From the NCBI RefSeq assembly GCF_039537405.1, contig NZ_BAABAL010000017.1, positions 186,001 to 250,000 on the forward strand: a stretch of 64,000 nt of DNA. The letters run 5' to 3'. Positions 25,106 through 33,580 of this stretch are shown here, piece by piece; positions within the stretch are counted from its first letter, which is position 1; each line of letters opens with the position of its first letter. A model generated the notes under the pieces. The model was given only the letters and a program-made list of their open reading frames with translations. It did not search any database and was not told where the DNA came from. This stretch comes from Allokutzneria multivorans. Lineage in GTDB: Bacteria > Actinomycetota > Actinomycetes > Mycobacteriales > Pseudonocardiaceae. A program made the translations under genes and the position numbers.

Positions 25106-26443
25106 TTACTCGGAAGGGGCTCCCGGGCCGACATCGGCGACGGTCAGCGGGACGCGCTGGCCACCGCGCTCGTCGGCACCGACGTCCTTGCGGTCGTCGC
25201 GCCGCAGCCCGTCCACGTCCAGCTCCACCATCGGGTAAGAGCCGACGGAGGCGTTGAGCACCGGGCTGTCCGAGGCCGGGCGCCTGAGTTCTCCGGAGAG
25301 CTTGGGGTCGGCCTGGCGGTAGCCGCCGGAGGGGATGTCACCGGCGCTGCCGCCCCAGAGCACGTTGCCCTCCCAGCGGAACTTGGAGAACTGCGTCTGC
25401 CGCACGAGCTGGCCGTTGCCGGTGAGCACGTTGTTGGCGATCACGCACGAGTCCGGCCCGTAGGTCTTGTTCTCGCCCGCGATGGCCGTCGCCGTGCCGG
25501 AGACCGTGTTGAAAGCGACCAGAACTCGGTCCGGGCGGTCGTTGCCGGTGCTGCTCGTGTCATCGATGACGGTTCCACTGCCGACGGTGATCCCGTTGCC
25601 GCCGCTGCCGTTCACGACGTTGTTCACGATCACGTGGTCGTTGCCGTAGAAGCGGATTCCGGAAGCTCCACCGAGCATGATGTTGCCCTCGACGCGCGTG
25701 CGGTTGCCGTGCCGCAACACGATCTGGCCCTTGCTGTCACGGATGGTGTTGTTGCGCACGACGTTGTCGGAGGACTTGACCGAGATCGCCTCGGGATCGC
25801 CGTTGGCCTTCTCGAAGAGGTTGTTCTCCACCAGGGCGCGCGCGGAGAACCGCTGCTTCGAACTGACCCCGAGCCTGATCGACTCGCCGCCGTTGGAGCC
25901 GGAGAACGAGTGGTTGTGGAAGTAGTTGCGGTGGATGTGCGTCCGCTGCGCCATTCCGCTGCTCGGCCCGAAGATCGACAGGTAGACGCCCTGGGTGCTC
26001 TTGCCGGTGAAGGTGTTCCGGTCGACCTCGACGTCGTCGCCGTCCACGTTCACCCAGTGCTTGCCCGCCTCGGAGCGCAGCTGGAAGACGTTGCGGCTCA
26101 AGCGGATGTGGCGCGAACTGGACGGAACGGACACGGTCGCGGCGTGGGTGAACCTGAAGCCCTCCACCGTGACGTGGTCGGAGGACTCGAAGGTGAAGCC
26201 GTTCGCACCGAAGATCTCGGCGCCACCGACCGAGGCGGCGGCGATCGTGACACCGGACTTGCGGGCGATCTTGATCGGCTGCTTGGCCTCGTAACGGCCC
26301 GCCGCGAGCACGACGCGGTCACCGGACTTGGCCTTGTCGATCGCGCTCTGCAGCGCCGACAACGAGGTCACGGGCGCGGCATCGGCGATCGGGGTGATCC
26401 CCAACAGCAGCAGCGCGGTGACCGGGACGAGGGCATGTCTCAT
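25106..26443 (-). CDS. Secreted right-handed beta-helix protein, PL6-like (chondroitinase B/alginate lyase family)
   Basis: 445 residues from ATG at 26443. Signal peptide ends near IADAAP (~23). Repeated beta-helix coils such as FTFESSDHVTVEGFRFTHA, VDGDDVEVDRNTFTGKSTQGVYLSIFG, SIRLGVSSKQRFSARALVENNLFEKANGDPEAISVKSSDNVVRNNTI are typical of polysaccharide lyase family 6, including the Glu/Lys/Arg-bearing coils around GDPEAISVKSS and GQIVLRHGNR. Predicted to cleave uronic-acid-containing polysaccharides by beta-elimination outside the cell; the polymer is unknown. Confidence 0.82.
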   Translation of the reverse strand: MRHALVPVTALLLLGITPIADAAPVTSLSALQSAIDKAKSGDRVVLAAGRYEAKQPIKIARKSGVTIAAASVGGAEIFGANGFTFESSDHVTVEGFRFTHAATVSVPSSSRHIRLSRNVFQLRSEAGKHWVNVDGDDVEVDRNTFTGKSTQGVYLSIFGPSSGMAQRTHIHRNYFHNHSFSGSNGGESIRLGVSSKQRFSARALVENNLFEKANGDPEAISVKSSDNVVRNNTIRDSKGQIVLRHGNRTRVEGNIMLGGASGIRFYGNDHVIVNNVVNGSGGNGITVGSGTVIDDTSSTGNDRPDRVLVAFNTVSGTATAIAGENKTYGPDSCVIANNVLTGNGQLVRQTQFSKFRWEGNVLWGGSAGDIPSGGYRQADPKLSGELRRPASDSPVLNASVGSYPMVELDVDGLRRDDRKDVGADERGGQRVPLTVADVGPGAPSE

Positions 26444-26513
26444 CGCTGGATCTCCTTGAAGGGAGTACCTGCGACGGCGTAGCCGACCGTAGTGCCCGCG
26501 ATGCGCCCGGTCA

Positions 26514-27689
26514 TCATCCGGAAGGACGACAGAGCTGTTCGAGTGCGTGAACCGCTTTGCCCACACCGTTTTCCGTGCGCACCAGCGCGCCGAGCCGCGC
26601 GGCCTCCTGTGACCTGCTCAGCGCCTCCTTGATCGATGCGGCCAGCTCCCCGGCGTCCAGCGCGCGCTCGGGCAGCGGAGGCGGGGCCACGCCGAGTTCG
26701 TGCATCCGGCGGCCCCAGTACGGCTGGTCCGCGATGAACGGGCACAGCACTTGAGGCCGCCCGGACGCGACAGCCGCAGCCGCTGTCCCGGCTCCGCCGT
26801 GGTGCACAACGGCATCCACCAACGGGAAGAGGCGTTCGTGCGGGATCTGGTCGATCATCGTCACGTTCTTCGGCAGGTCCGTCGGGGTCAGCCCGCCCCA
26901 GCCGCGCGCGAGGATCGCGTGGACCCCGGCCAGCCTGACGGCTTCGAGCACGGTCGCGGTCGTCCGCGCGGGATCGGCCCCCGTCATGCTGCCGAATCCA
27001 ATGTAGACAGTCGTCGCGGTGATCCGGGGAAGCTCGGTGTCCTCTGGGGATTCGAGGAACCAGTAGCCCGTGGTGTGCGCGCTCGCGGGCCAGTCCGAAG
27101 GCCGGGGCACGACGTGCTCGCTGATCGCGTGCAGCACCGCGTCCCGCCTTCCCCGGCCGGGCGGCAGACCTAGCCGGTCGGAGCGCCACCGCGTCACGAG
27201 CTTCCGGAACGGCAGACTGATGGCGTCGACAAGGTGGTAGCTCGCGCGGTTGAAGGCCGGGGGCGTCCACGGGGGCAGCAAGGGCAGCGGAAACGCTTGT
27301 GTGGGAACGTAAAGCGGGGTCAGCGCGCCGATCACCGCCGGGACACCGAGGCGCTCGGCGATGTGCGCTCCGACGAGCGCTCCCGGGTGGTGCACGACCA
27401 CGTCCGCGCCGTCGGCCGCGACCGCCCACGCGTCGTCGAACATCCGGCCCATCATGCCCTTGGCCTTGCGGTAGAGCGCGAGCTTGCTCTCCGTCGCCGC
27501 GCTCTCGGCCAGCGCGAGCGGACCCTCGTCCAGCTCGGCGAAGGGGAAGCCGAGCCCGGCGAAGGCCTCGCCCGAACGGGTGGCCGCGGCCAGGACCGGC
27601 TCGTGCCCGGCGGCCCGCAGCGCGACCGCGAGCGCCGCGTAGGGCTGCACGTCGCCCCTGCTGCCTGCGGTGATCATGAGAATCTTCAC
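26514..27689 (-). CDS. GT1-family glycosyltransferase (sterol/macrolide GT-like)
   Basis: 391 residues, GT-B fold. N-terminus MKILMITAGSRGDVQPYAAL is the hallmark of UGT80/sterol-3-glucosyltransferase-like enzymes; the donor site reads VVHHGGAGTAAAAVASGRPQVLCPFIADQPYWGRRMHELGVAPPPL. It transfers a sugar from an NDP-sugar to a lipid or natural-product hydroxyl. No sugar pathway is adjacent, so the acceptor is not known. It is divergent from the TPR protein gene. Confidence 0.87.
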   Translation of the reverse strand: MKILMITAGSRGDVQPYAALAVALRAAGHEPVLAAATRSGEAFAGLGFPFAELDEGPLALAESAATESKLALYRKAKGMMGRMFDDAWAVAADGADVVVHHPGALVGAHIAERLGVPAVIGALTPLYVPTQAFPLPLLPPWTPPAFNRASYHLVDAISLPFRKLVTRWRSDRLGLPPGRGRRDAVLHAISEHVVPRPSDWPASAHTTGYWFLESPEDTELPRITATTVYIGFGSMTGADPARTTATVLEAVRLAGVHAILARGWGGLTPTDLPKNVTMIDQIPHERLFPLVDAVVHHGGAGTAAAAVASGRPQVLCPFIADQPYWGRRMHELGVAPPPLPERALDAGELAASIKEALSRSQEAARLGALVRTENGVGKAVHALEQLCRPSG

Positions 27690-27777
27690 GGCGTCCTCCG
27701 AGTTCGGGACAGACAGTAGTGATCACCGGACGTGCCAGACTGGTCACGCTGAGCCCTCTGCCTGGAAGGACGCACGG

Positions 27778-28803
27778 ATGGCCGACGATCCGGTAGCGGT
27801 TGCCGTGCGGCAGGCCGCGGAACTGTGCCGCTCCGGCAAGGCCGCCAAGGCGGTCCGGCTGCTGCGCCCGGTGACCGCGCAGGCCCCGACCGACGTGGAC
27901 GCCTGGTGCGCTCTCTCCGCCGCCTACTTCGCGAACGACCAGCCCAAGAAGGCGTTGGAGGCGGCCCAGCACGCGATGGTCCTCGGTTCCGGCAGGGAGG
28001 GACCGCACCGGCTGGCCAGCTGCGCGCTCACCCAGCTCGGCCGCTCGGCCGAGGCCGTCGCGGCTGCCGACAGCGCGGTCCGCGCGGACCCCTTCGAATG
28101 GCGTTGCCACATCGCGCTCGCCGAAGCCCTGATCGCTTCGGGAGCGGTGGAGCGGGTGAACCAGGAGGAGGACGACGCCAAGCGCGCGCTCATCGCCGCG
28201 CACCGCGCGTCCGAGCTGGCGCCGACCGAGTCCCGTCCCTTCGAGGTGCTCAGCGAGATCGCTTCGCGCGCGCACCGGTGGGACGTGGCCGAACAGGCGC
28301 TGCTGACCGCAGTGCAGCTCAACCCGGACAACGAGCACCTCCGCGACGAGCTGGCGAAGGTGCGGCGCGGTGAGCCCGCCCCCGAACCCGTGGTCCCCGA
28401 CGCGGAGCCGGTGCTGTGGGACGTGTTGTGGCGCCTGGTGGTCTTGCAGGGCATCGGCAGCCTGGCGTTGGTGATCGGCGGGCTTCCCCGGCCGTCGTCC
28501 GGCTACGCGGTGTTCGGGCTGATCCTGATCGCGGCCATGGCCGCCGTGGTGTGGCAATTCGTGTCCAAGGTGCCCGCGGCGGTGCGGCCGAGCCTGGTGC
28601 GACTGGTGCGATCGCGCAAGCTGCTGCTGGCGGCATGTGCCCTGTTCGCGCTGGGTACGGCATTGCTGGTGCTGTGGACGCTGACGCTGGTCGTGTGGCC
28701 GGGCATGCTCCAGACGGCTGTCGTGGCGTGCGTGGTGACCGTGCTGGCCGGAGCCGTGACCGTTGGCGGACGGCGGTTGTCGCGCTGGCGCAGCCGTACG
28801 TGA
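27778..28803 (+). CDS. TPR-containing membrane protein
   Basis: 341 residues from ATG at 27778 (longer upstream frame belongs to the promoter region). N-terminal ~200 residues form TPR-like repeats (AAELCRSGKAAKAVRLLRPVTAQAPTD, AAYFANDQPKKALEAAQHAMVLGS, WDVAEQALLTAVQLNPDNEHL). The C-terminal part has four hydrophobic helices (~220-240, 245-265, 285-308, 312-330). Probably a scaffold or assembly factor at the membrane; function unknown. It ends just before the terpene synthase gene. Confidence 0.75.
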   Translation: MADDPVAVAVRQAAELCRSGKAAKAVRLLRPVTAQAPTDVDAWCALSAAYFANDQPKKALEAAQHAMVLGSGREGPHRLASCALTQLGRSAEAVAAADSAVRADPFEWRCHIALAEALIASGAVERVNQEEDDAKRALIAAHRASELAPTESRPFEVLSEIASRAHRWDVAEQALLTAVQLNPDNEHLRDELAKVRRGEPAPEPVVPDAEPVLWDVLWRLVVLQGIGSLALVIGGLPRPSSGYAVFGLILIAAMAAVVWQFVSKVPAAVRPSLVRLVRSRKLLLAACALFALGTALLVLWTLTLVVWPGMLQTAVVACVVTVLAGAVTVGGRRLSRWRSRT

Positions 28804-28879
28804 AGTCTGTTTCCGCTCTGGAAAGTGTGTTATAGCGTCAATCCGCTGGATGGAGTCTTTCTGGGGCGGAGGCGGTGCC

Positions 28880-29887
28880 GTGCCGCAACTCAGCGTGTCC
28901 GCGCTGGTGCCGGGGTTCACCGAGCCGCAGAGCTCGGCGGTCAACCCCTTGGCGGAGCGCGCCGAGGACGAGGCCGTCTCGTGGTTGTGGCGCATCGGGT
29001 TCCTCGTCGACGAGGCCCAGGAAGATCATCTTCGGTCCTTCCGGTTCGGGCTCTACCACGGGATCGCCACGCCGTCGCTCGGCCTGGACGCGCTCGTGCT
29101 CGGCATGAAGTGGTTCTGCTGGGGCTCGCTGGCCGACGACCAGTACGACAACTACGACTGGGGCGAGCGCGACAGCCGGATGTGCTCGGTCATCCGCTCC
29201 GCCCGCACGATCCTCGACGGCGGCGCGGTCCCGGGTGCCGATCCGGTCGTCAGGGGGCTCGCGGAGTTCTGGCCCGAGCTGATCGCGGACCTGGCGCCGG
29301 CGGCTCGGCTTCGCGTGGCGCGGAACTTCCTCGACTACCTCGAAGCGGTCCGGCTCCAGAACCGCTTCCACGTCAAGGGAGAAGTCCCCGACGCGGCGAC
29401 GTTCCTCGGCCTGCGCAGGCACACCATCGCGATGATCTTCCAGGCTGACGTGCTCGAAGCCCTGTCCGGCCTGCACATCCCGGAAGCGCTGCGCTCGCAC
29501 CGGATGTTCCGCGAACTCGTGTGGTGCTTCGCCGACATCACCGCGTGGCACAACGACATTTACGGCCTGGAGAAGGACATCGACGACGAGCAGCTGTGCA
29601 ACACCGTGCTCGTGGTGTCGGCGAGCGAAGGCTGCCCGACCGAAGTCGCCGTGGAACGCGTTGTGGAGCGAGCCAAGGAACGGCAACGGCTCTTCCTGCA
29701 CATCGAGGGCGAGTTACCCGAGCTGGCCTCGGAGTTGGGGCTCGGCCCGGACGCTGTTTCGCGGGCGCTCGCTCTGACGCAGCAACTGCGGGCCTACGCG
29801 TACGCGAACCTCGTGTGGATCGAGCACACCAAGCGCTACGACCTTGACCGGCCTCGAATTCGGGGGATCTTCGACAATGTCCTCTGA
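28880..29887 (+). CDS. Class I terpene synthase
   Basis: 335 residues from GTG at 28880, chosen for the GGGGCGGAGGC ribosome-binding site; an ATG at 28850 is an alternative. Asp-rich motif DDQYD (86-90), pyrophosphate-sensor Arg around LRRHT (179-180), NSE-type motif NDIYGLEKD (225-233) and C-terminal RY pair (KRYDLD) are all present, so the active site is essentially complete. In the NSE triad the usual Ser/Thr is Gly229 and the usual Glu is Asp233. The enzyme should cyclise a linear prenyl diphosphate, most likely farnesyl diphosphate. The P450 gene overlaps its end, giving a two-gene terpene pathway. Confidence 0.88.
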   Translation: MPQLSVSALVPGFTEPQSSAVNPLAERAEDEAVSWLWRIGFLVDEAQEDHLRSFRFGLYHGIATPSLGLDALVLGMKWFCWGSLADDQYDNYDWGERDSRMCSVIRSARTILDGGAVPGADPVVRGLAEFWPELIADLAPAARLRVARNFLDYLEAVRLQNRFHVKGEVPDAATFLGLRRHTIAMIFQADVLEALSGLHIPEALRSHRMFRELVWCFADITAWHNDIYGLEKDIDDEQLCNTVLVVSASEGCPTEVAVERVVERAKERQRLFLHIEGELPELASELGLGPDAVSRALALTQQLRAYAYANLVWIEHTKRYDLDRPRIRGIFDNVL

Positions 29888-31130
29888 TCTGCGCGCCGTT
29901 CCGGTCGCCCCCGGACGGCTACCCGGCATCGGGCACCTCGGCGCGCTGGCCCGTGGCCCACTGCCGTTCCTGGTGTCGCTGCGCGAATCCGGCGACATCG
30001 TGCGCGTCGACCTCGGCCCGAAGCCGGTCTACTTCATCACCTCGCCCGCTCTGCATCGGCAAGCGTTGACCAGCAACGGTTTCGCGCGCGGTCAGATCTA
30101 CGAGCGCGCGCGAACCCTGTTCGGCGACGGCCTCGCGACCTCCGACGGAGCGCTGCACTTGCGGCAACGCCGGCTCGTGCAGCCACTTTTCCACCGCGCT
30201 CACATCGAGTCCTACTTCGACATGATGGTCGCCCAGACCCGCGCGCTCACCGACTCCTGGCAGCACGGCAGGGTTGTGGCGGTCGACCAGGCGATGAGCT
30301 CGCTCATGCTGAAGATCGTCGTCAACGCGTTGACCTCTCGCGACATCGGCCGCGCCGCCGCCGAGGAGATCCACCGCCTCATGCCCGTGATCATGAAGGG
30401 CATCGCGCTGCGCATGGTCACGCCGTTGCACCCGCGCTTCGACTCCGCGTCGGCGCGGTTGCGGCACCTGGTCTCGTCGTTGATCACCAGTTATCGCGCG
30501 GATTCCGGCTCGGGTGAGGATCTGTTGAGCATGCTGGTTTCCGCGGGGATGTCCGATGCGGAGATCTGCGACGAGGTCGTTTCGTTGCTGATGGCGGGCA
30601 CTGAGACTCCGAGTTCGACTCTGGCGTGGATCTTCCACGAGCTGTCTTCGAATCCGGCCGTCTTGTCGCGCGTTCAGGCCGAAGTGGATTCTGTGCTTGG
30701 TGGGCAGCCTGTGACGATGTCGTCCGTGCGGGAGTTGGAGTACACGCGTCGAGTGGTGACTGAGGCCCTGCGATTGCATCCGACGCTGCTGTTCACCTTG
30801 CGGCCCACACGGCAAGTTTCCCTTGGGGGTTATGCGTTTCCGGCGGGGGTGGAGGTTGCGTACAGCCCTTATGCGTTGCACCGCGATCCGGAGTTGTTCC
30901 CGTCGCCGCTGCGGTTCGATCCGGATCGTTCGATGCCGGAGTTGTTCTCTCCGTTCAACTTCGGCGTGCATCGTTGTGTGGGGGAGCACTTCGCTTGGGC
31001 GGAGATGATGGTCGCGGTAGTGGGTGTTGTGCAGCGGTGGTCGTTGCGCGGGGTTGAGGAGCGGGTGCGGGAGGCGTTGGCGATCGTGCCTCGGCCGCGG
31101 TCGTTGCGGATGCGGGTCCTGTCTCGTTGA
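29877..31130 (+). CDS. Cytochrome P450 (terpene-tailoring)
   Basis: 417 residues from ATG at 29877, overlapping the terpene synthase by 11 bp. I-helix AGTETPSS (240-247), ExxR in EALR (296-299), heme loop FNFGVHRCVG with Cys367. The sequence (GRLPGIGHLGALARGPLPFL) resembles CYP enzymes paired with terpene cyclases such as pentalenene/epi-isozizaene oxidases. It probably oxidises the cyclase product. Codon choice changes inside the gene: from about 30480 on, third positions become visibly less GC-rich than in the first half. Confidence 0.92.
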   Translation: MSSDLRAVPVAPGRLPGIGHLGALARGPLPFLVSLRESGDIVRVDLGPKPVYFITSPALHRQALTSNGFARGQIYERARTLFGDGLATSDGALHLRQRRLVQPLFHRAHIESYFDMMVAQTRALTDSWQHGRVVAVDQAMSSLMLKIVVNALTSRDIGRAAAEEIHRLMPVIMKGIALRMVTPLHPRFDSASARLRHLVSSLITSYRADSGSGEDLLSMLVSAGMSDAEICDEVVSLLMAGTETPSSTLAWIFHELSSNPAVLSRVQAEVDSVLGGQPVTMSSVRELEYTRRVVTEALRLHPTLLFTLRPTRQVSLGGYAFPAGVEVAYSPYALHRDPELFPSPLRFDPDRSMPELFSPFNFGVHRCVGEHFAWAEMMVAVVGVVQRWSLRGVEERVREALAIVPRPRSLRMRVLSR

Positions 31131-31753
31131 TGCCGGGCGGGGGCTGGGTTTTCTGGTGGGGTACGGCTGGGTTTCCTGGTTGGGGACGGCTGGGCTTCCA
31201 AGCCGGGGACGGCTGGGCTTCCAGCGGGGGACGGCTGAACTTCCTGGTTGGGAACGGCTGGGTTTCTGGTGGGGGACGGCTGGACTTCCGGTTGGGGTAC
31301 GGCTGGGCTTCCAAGCCGGGGACGGCTGAACTTCCAGCGGGGGACGGCTGGGTTTCCAGCTGGGGTACGGCTGGACTTCCAGCGGGGGGAACAGCAGGAG
31401 CCTTTAGCTCTTTCCAGCGGGGTGCGGCTGCGCTTCCCGGTTGAGTTGGGTGCGCGTCGGTTCCAGCGCAGGGTCGGCTTGACCTGGGGGCCCCTTGCGC
31501 GTGCCGTCATGGGCCGGGCGGGCACGGTGAAGGATCACCGGCCCACGCCAGCAAGCGTATGGCACGCGCTCCTCAGGTAAAGCCGACCGTTTCGTGGGCG
31601 CCTGGCGGTTTCGTTGTGGGTGGCTGGTTTTGGGGTGATGTCGACGGAGTCGACGGGCGAAAGCTGTTGTGGCTCAACGTGATTCACCCTATGGGGACAG
31701 GATCTCGATCTTCGAATTTGAGACAATAGAAAGGAGGAGCGAGGGGGAGAAAG
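31131..31753. other. Long intergenic stretch with tandem repeats
   Basis: 623 bp between the P450 and the HNH nuclease. The first half is the tandem-repeat tract annotated separately. The rest (31446-31753) has no convincing gene; it ends in a purine-rich AAGGAGGAGCGAGGGGGAGA stretch that provides the ribosome-binding site of the nuclease. GC content is lower than in neighbouring genes. Confidence 0.5.
31142..31445 (+). repeat. Degenerate tandem repeat tract (about 10-12 units)
   Basis: Unit of about 21-28 bp with consensus GGGGACGGCTGGGCTTCCAG. The core CGGCTG occurs about ten times in register plus degenerate end copies; several units contain the small palindrome GGCTTCCAAGCC. Both strands are open in some frames, but the protein would be a Gly/Trp or Pro-rich repeat and is taken as a by-product. 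It starts right behind the P450 stop codon. Confidence 0.8.
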
Positions 31754-32974
31754 TTGTTTGATGCCAACGGAATGATCGAATCTTTGAAGGTGCATCTGGG
31801 GCAGCGGGATGTGTATCAGTTGACTGGTGATGCGCTGCTGGAGCATTTGCGTGAGCATGAGACGATCTTGAATTTGGTGACTGCTTCGGCGATCGAGGTC
31901 GCTGCTGAGGCGGAGTCTCAGGGGTTGCCTGCGCGGGAAGGGTGTAAGGATCTGGCGGTGTTGTTGCGTGCCACGGTGAAGATCGCGCCGGAGGATGCGA
32001 GTCGGCGTAGTCGGTTGGTGAAGCAACTGCCCTCGTTGGAGAGGGTGAGGGAGAAGTTGCATGCGGGGGTGATCAGTGCCCGGCATGCGCAGATCATCGC
32101 CGATACCGTCGCGAAGGTGCCTGTGAAGAAGGCGGAGGCGGTGGAGAGGGAGCTGTGTCGTCACGCGCCCCGCCTCAACCCCAGGCAGTTGATGTATGCG
32201 GCGAAGGTGACCCGGGCCCACTGCGACCCCGAAGGCACTTATCGGGATGAGAAGGAAGGTGTGGCGCAGCGGTCGGTGAAGATGGGCACCAACGAACACG
32301 GCCACCTGCACTTGATCGGTAGCTTCGACACCCTGACCGGGCAGAAGATCCAGGCCCTGATGCATGCCCTGGCCAAGAAGCGTCCGGGCGATGACCGCAC
32401 CACCGAACAGCGGTACGCCGACGCCTTCGCGGAAGTGATCGATTTGGCGTTGGCGACGAAGGTGTTGCCGACCAACGGGGGCGAACGTCCTCAGGTGATC
32501 GTCACGATCTCCTACGCCGACCTGATGGCCAGCCTCGGCACCGGCTACACCGCGTGGGGCGACCCGATCACCGCGCGCCTTGTGCGGCAGATCGCTTGTG
32601 ATGCCAACATTCTGCCGGTTCTGCTGGGTGGTGAGGGAAGGCCGCTGGATGTCGGACGCAACAACCGGACCGCGACACCGGCCATGCGTAAGGCGTTGGC
32701 GGTGCGGGACAAGGGATGTGCCTTCCCTGGTTGTGATCGGCCTCCGGCGTGGACGGAGGCTCATCATGTGGTGCATTGGCTTCATGGCGGCGACACGAAG
32801 ATCGACAACCTCGTCCTGTTGTGTTCACACCACCATCACGTGATGCACGACGAAGGCTGGAAGATCACCTTCCACGACGGCATCCCGACCTTCATTCCGC
32901 CGCGTTGGGTCGATCCTGATCAGAAGCCGATGCGCAACATCAGGGTTGAGCTAGCTGGGGAAAGCGCCTCGTAG
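31754..32974 (+). CDS. DUF222 / HNH endonuclease (13E12-type)
   Basis: 406 residues from TTG at 31754 with GGGGGAGA just upstream. N-terminal DUF222 region (~20-280), C-terminal HNH motif: CAFPGCDRPPAWTEAHHVVHW ... DNLVLLCSHHHHVMHDEGW, with paired Cys for zinc and the His-Asn-His residues. Such proteins are numerous in actinobacteria and are related to the REP13E12 elements of mycobacteria; their targets are unknown. Its codon usage is less GC3-biased than neighbours, compatible with acquisition by transfer. The 3' end overlaps the convergent TetR gene by 24 bp. Confidence 0.87.
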   Translation: MFDANGMIESLKVHLGQRDVYQLTGDALLEHLREHETILNLVTASAIEVAAEAESQGLPAREGCKDLAVLLRATVKIAPEDASRRSRLVKQLPSLERVREKLHAGVISARHAQIIADTVAKVPVKKAEAVERELCRHAPRLNPRQLMYAAKVTRAHCDPEGTYRDEKEGVAQRSVKMGTNEHGHLHLIGSFDTLTGQKIQALMHALAKKRPGDDRTTEQRYADAFAEVIDLALATKVLPTNGGERPQVIVTISYADLMASLGTGYTAWGDPITARLVRQIACDANILPVLLGGEGRPLDVGRNNRTATPAMRKALAVRDKGCAFPGCDRPPAWTEAHHVVHWLHGGDTKIDNLVLLCSHHHHVMHDEGWKITFHDGIPTFIPPRWVDPDQKPMRNIRVELAGESAS

Positions 32975-33544
32975 CGCGTGATCGGCGAGGTCGGTCGCGC
33001 GAGCCGCAGGCGACAGAAGATCAGGATCGGCGAGCCAGGTGCTCGTGACACCGCTGACGATGGAAACAATGCCGAACGCGGCGATCTCGACATCGGTACC
33101 GGGGCGCAAGTACTCCGGCGCGGAGGCGAGGACGTCGGCGATCTGGCTCACCCAGGAACGCATGACATCCCGCTTCAGATCCAAGCCGGGAGCGTTGCCG
33201 GACTTGTAGATGGTGACACTCAAGATCGACCGCATGGTGTCGTTGCGCTCCAACGCGACGAAGTAGCGGCGCAGATGTTCGCGGAGACGGAACTCGGCAG
33301 GCGCCTCGGAAGTCAAGGGCTCCCACACCTCGACGGAGGCCACGGGCCACTTCTCGGAGACGACAGCCAAATACAGCTCGGCCTTGTCCTTGAAATGGTG
33401 GTAGGCCGCGCCACGCGTCACACCAGCGGCAGCGGCGATGTCAGCGAGAGAAGCCTCCGCGAAACCGGATTCGGCGAACACGCGCAAGCCAGCGTCCACG
33501 AGATCAGCCCTGGTCGCTGCGGCCTCGGCCGCCGTTCTCCGCAT
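32951..33544 (-). CDS. TetR/AcrR family transcriptional regulator
   Basis: 197 residues. N-terminal helix-turn-helix: AGLRVFAESGFAEASLADIAAAAGVTRGAAYHHFKDKAELY, the closest match being AcrR-like repressors. C-terminal ligand domain typical of TetR proteins. It is the last gene of a minus-strand run after the dehydrogenase and isomerase genes, and a small inverted repeat lies in the 36-bp gap before it, so it probably controls itself and perhaps that operon. Confidence 0.9.
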   Translation of the reverse strand: MRRTAAEAAATRADLVDAGLRVFAESGFAEASLADIAAAAGVTRGAAYHHFKDKAELYLAVVSEKWPVASVEVWEPLTSEAPAEFRLREHLRRYFVALERNDTMRSILSVTIYKSGNAPGLDLKRDVMRSWVSQIADVLASAPEYLRPGTDVEIAAFGIVSIVSGVTSTWLADPDLLSPAARATDLADHALRGAFPS

Positions 33545-33554
33545 GACACCACCC

Positions 33555-33574
33555 TATACGTGCGGAGGCGTATG
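33555..33574 (-). promoter_or_regulatory. Candidate TetR operator
   Basis: ATACG (33556-33560) and CGTAT (33569-33573) are inverted with an 8-bp spacer, in the short gap directly before the TetR start codon. Confidence 0.4.
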
Positions 33575-33580
33575 TATGGG

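Noticed and set aside
26440..28995. An 851-residue minus-strand frame spanning several genes
   Set aside because: It runs antisense or out of frame across the glycosyltransferase and TPR genes; no recognisable domain.
31024..31580. Gly/Trp-rich or Pro-rich repeat proteins in the tandem tract
   Set aside because: Frames on both strands are open because of the repeat unit; no ribosome-binding site and no family.
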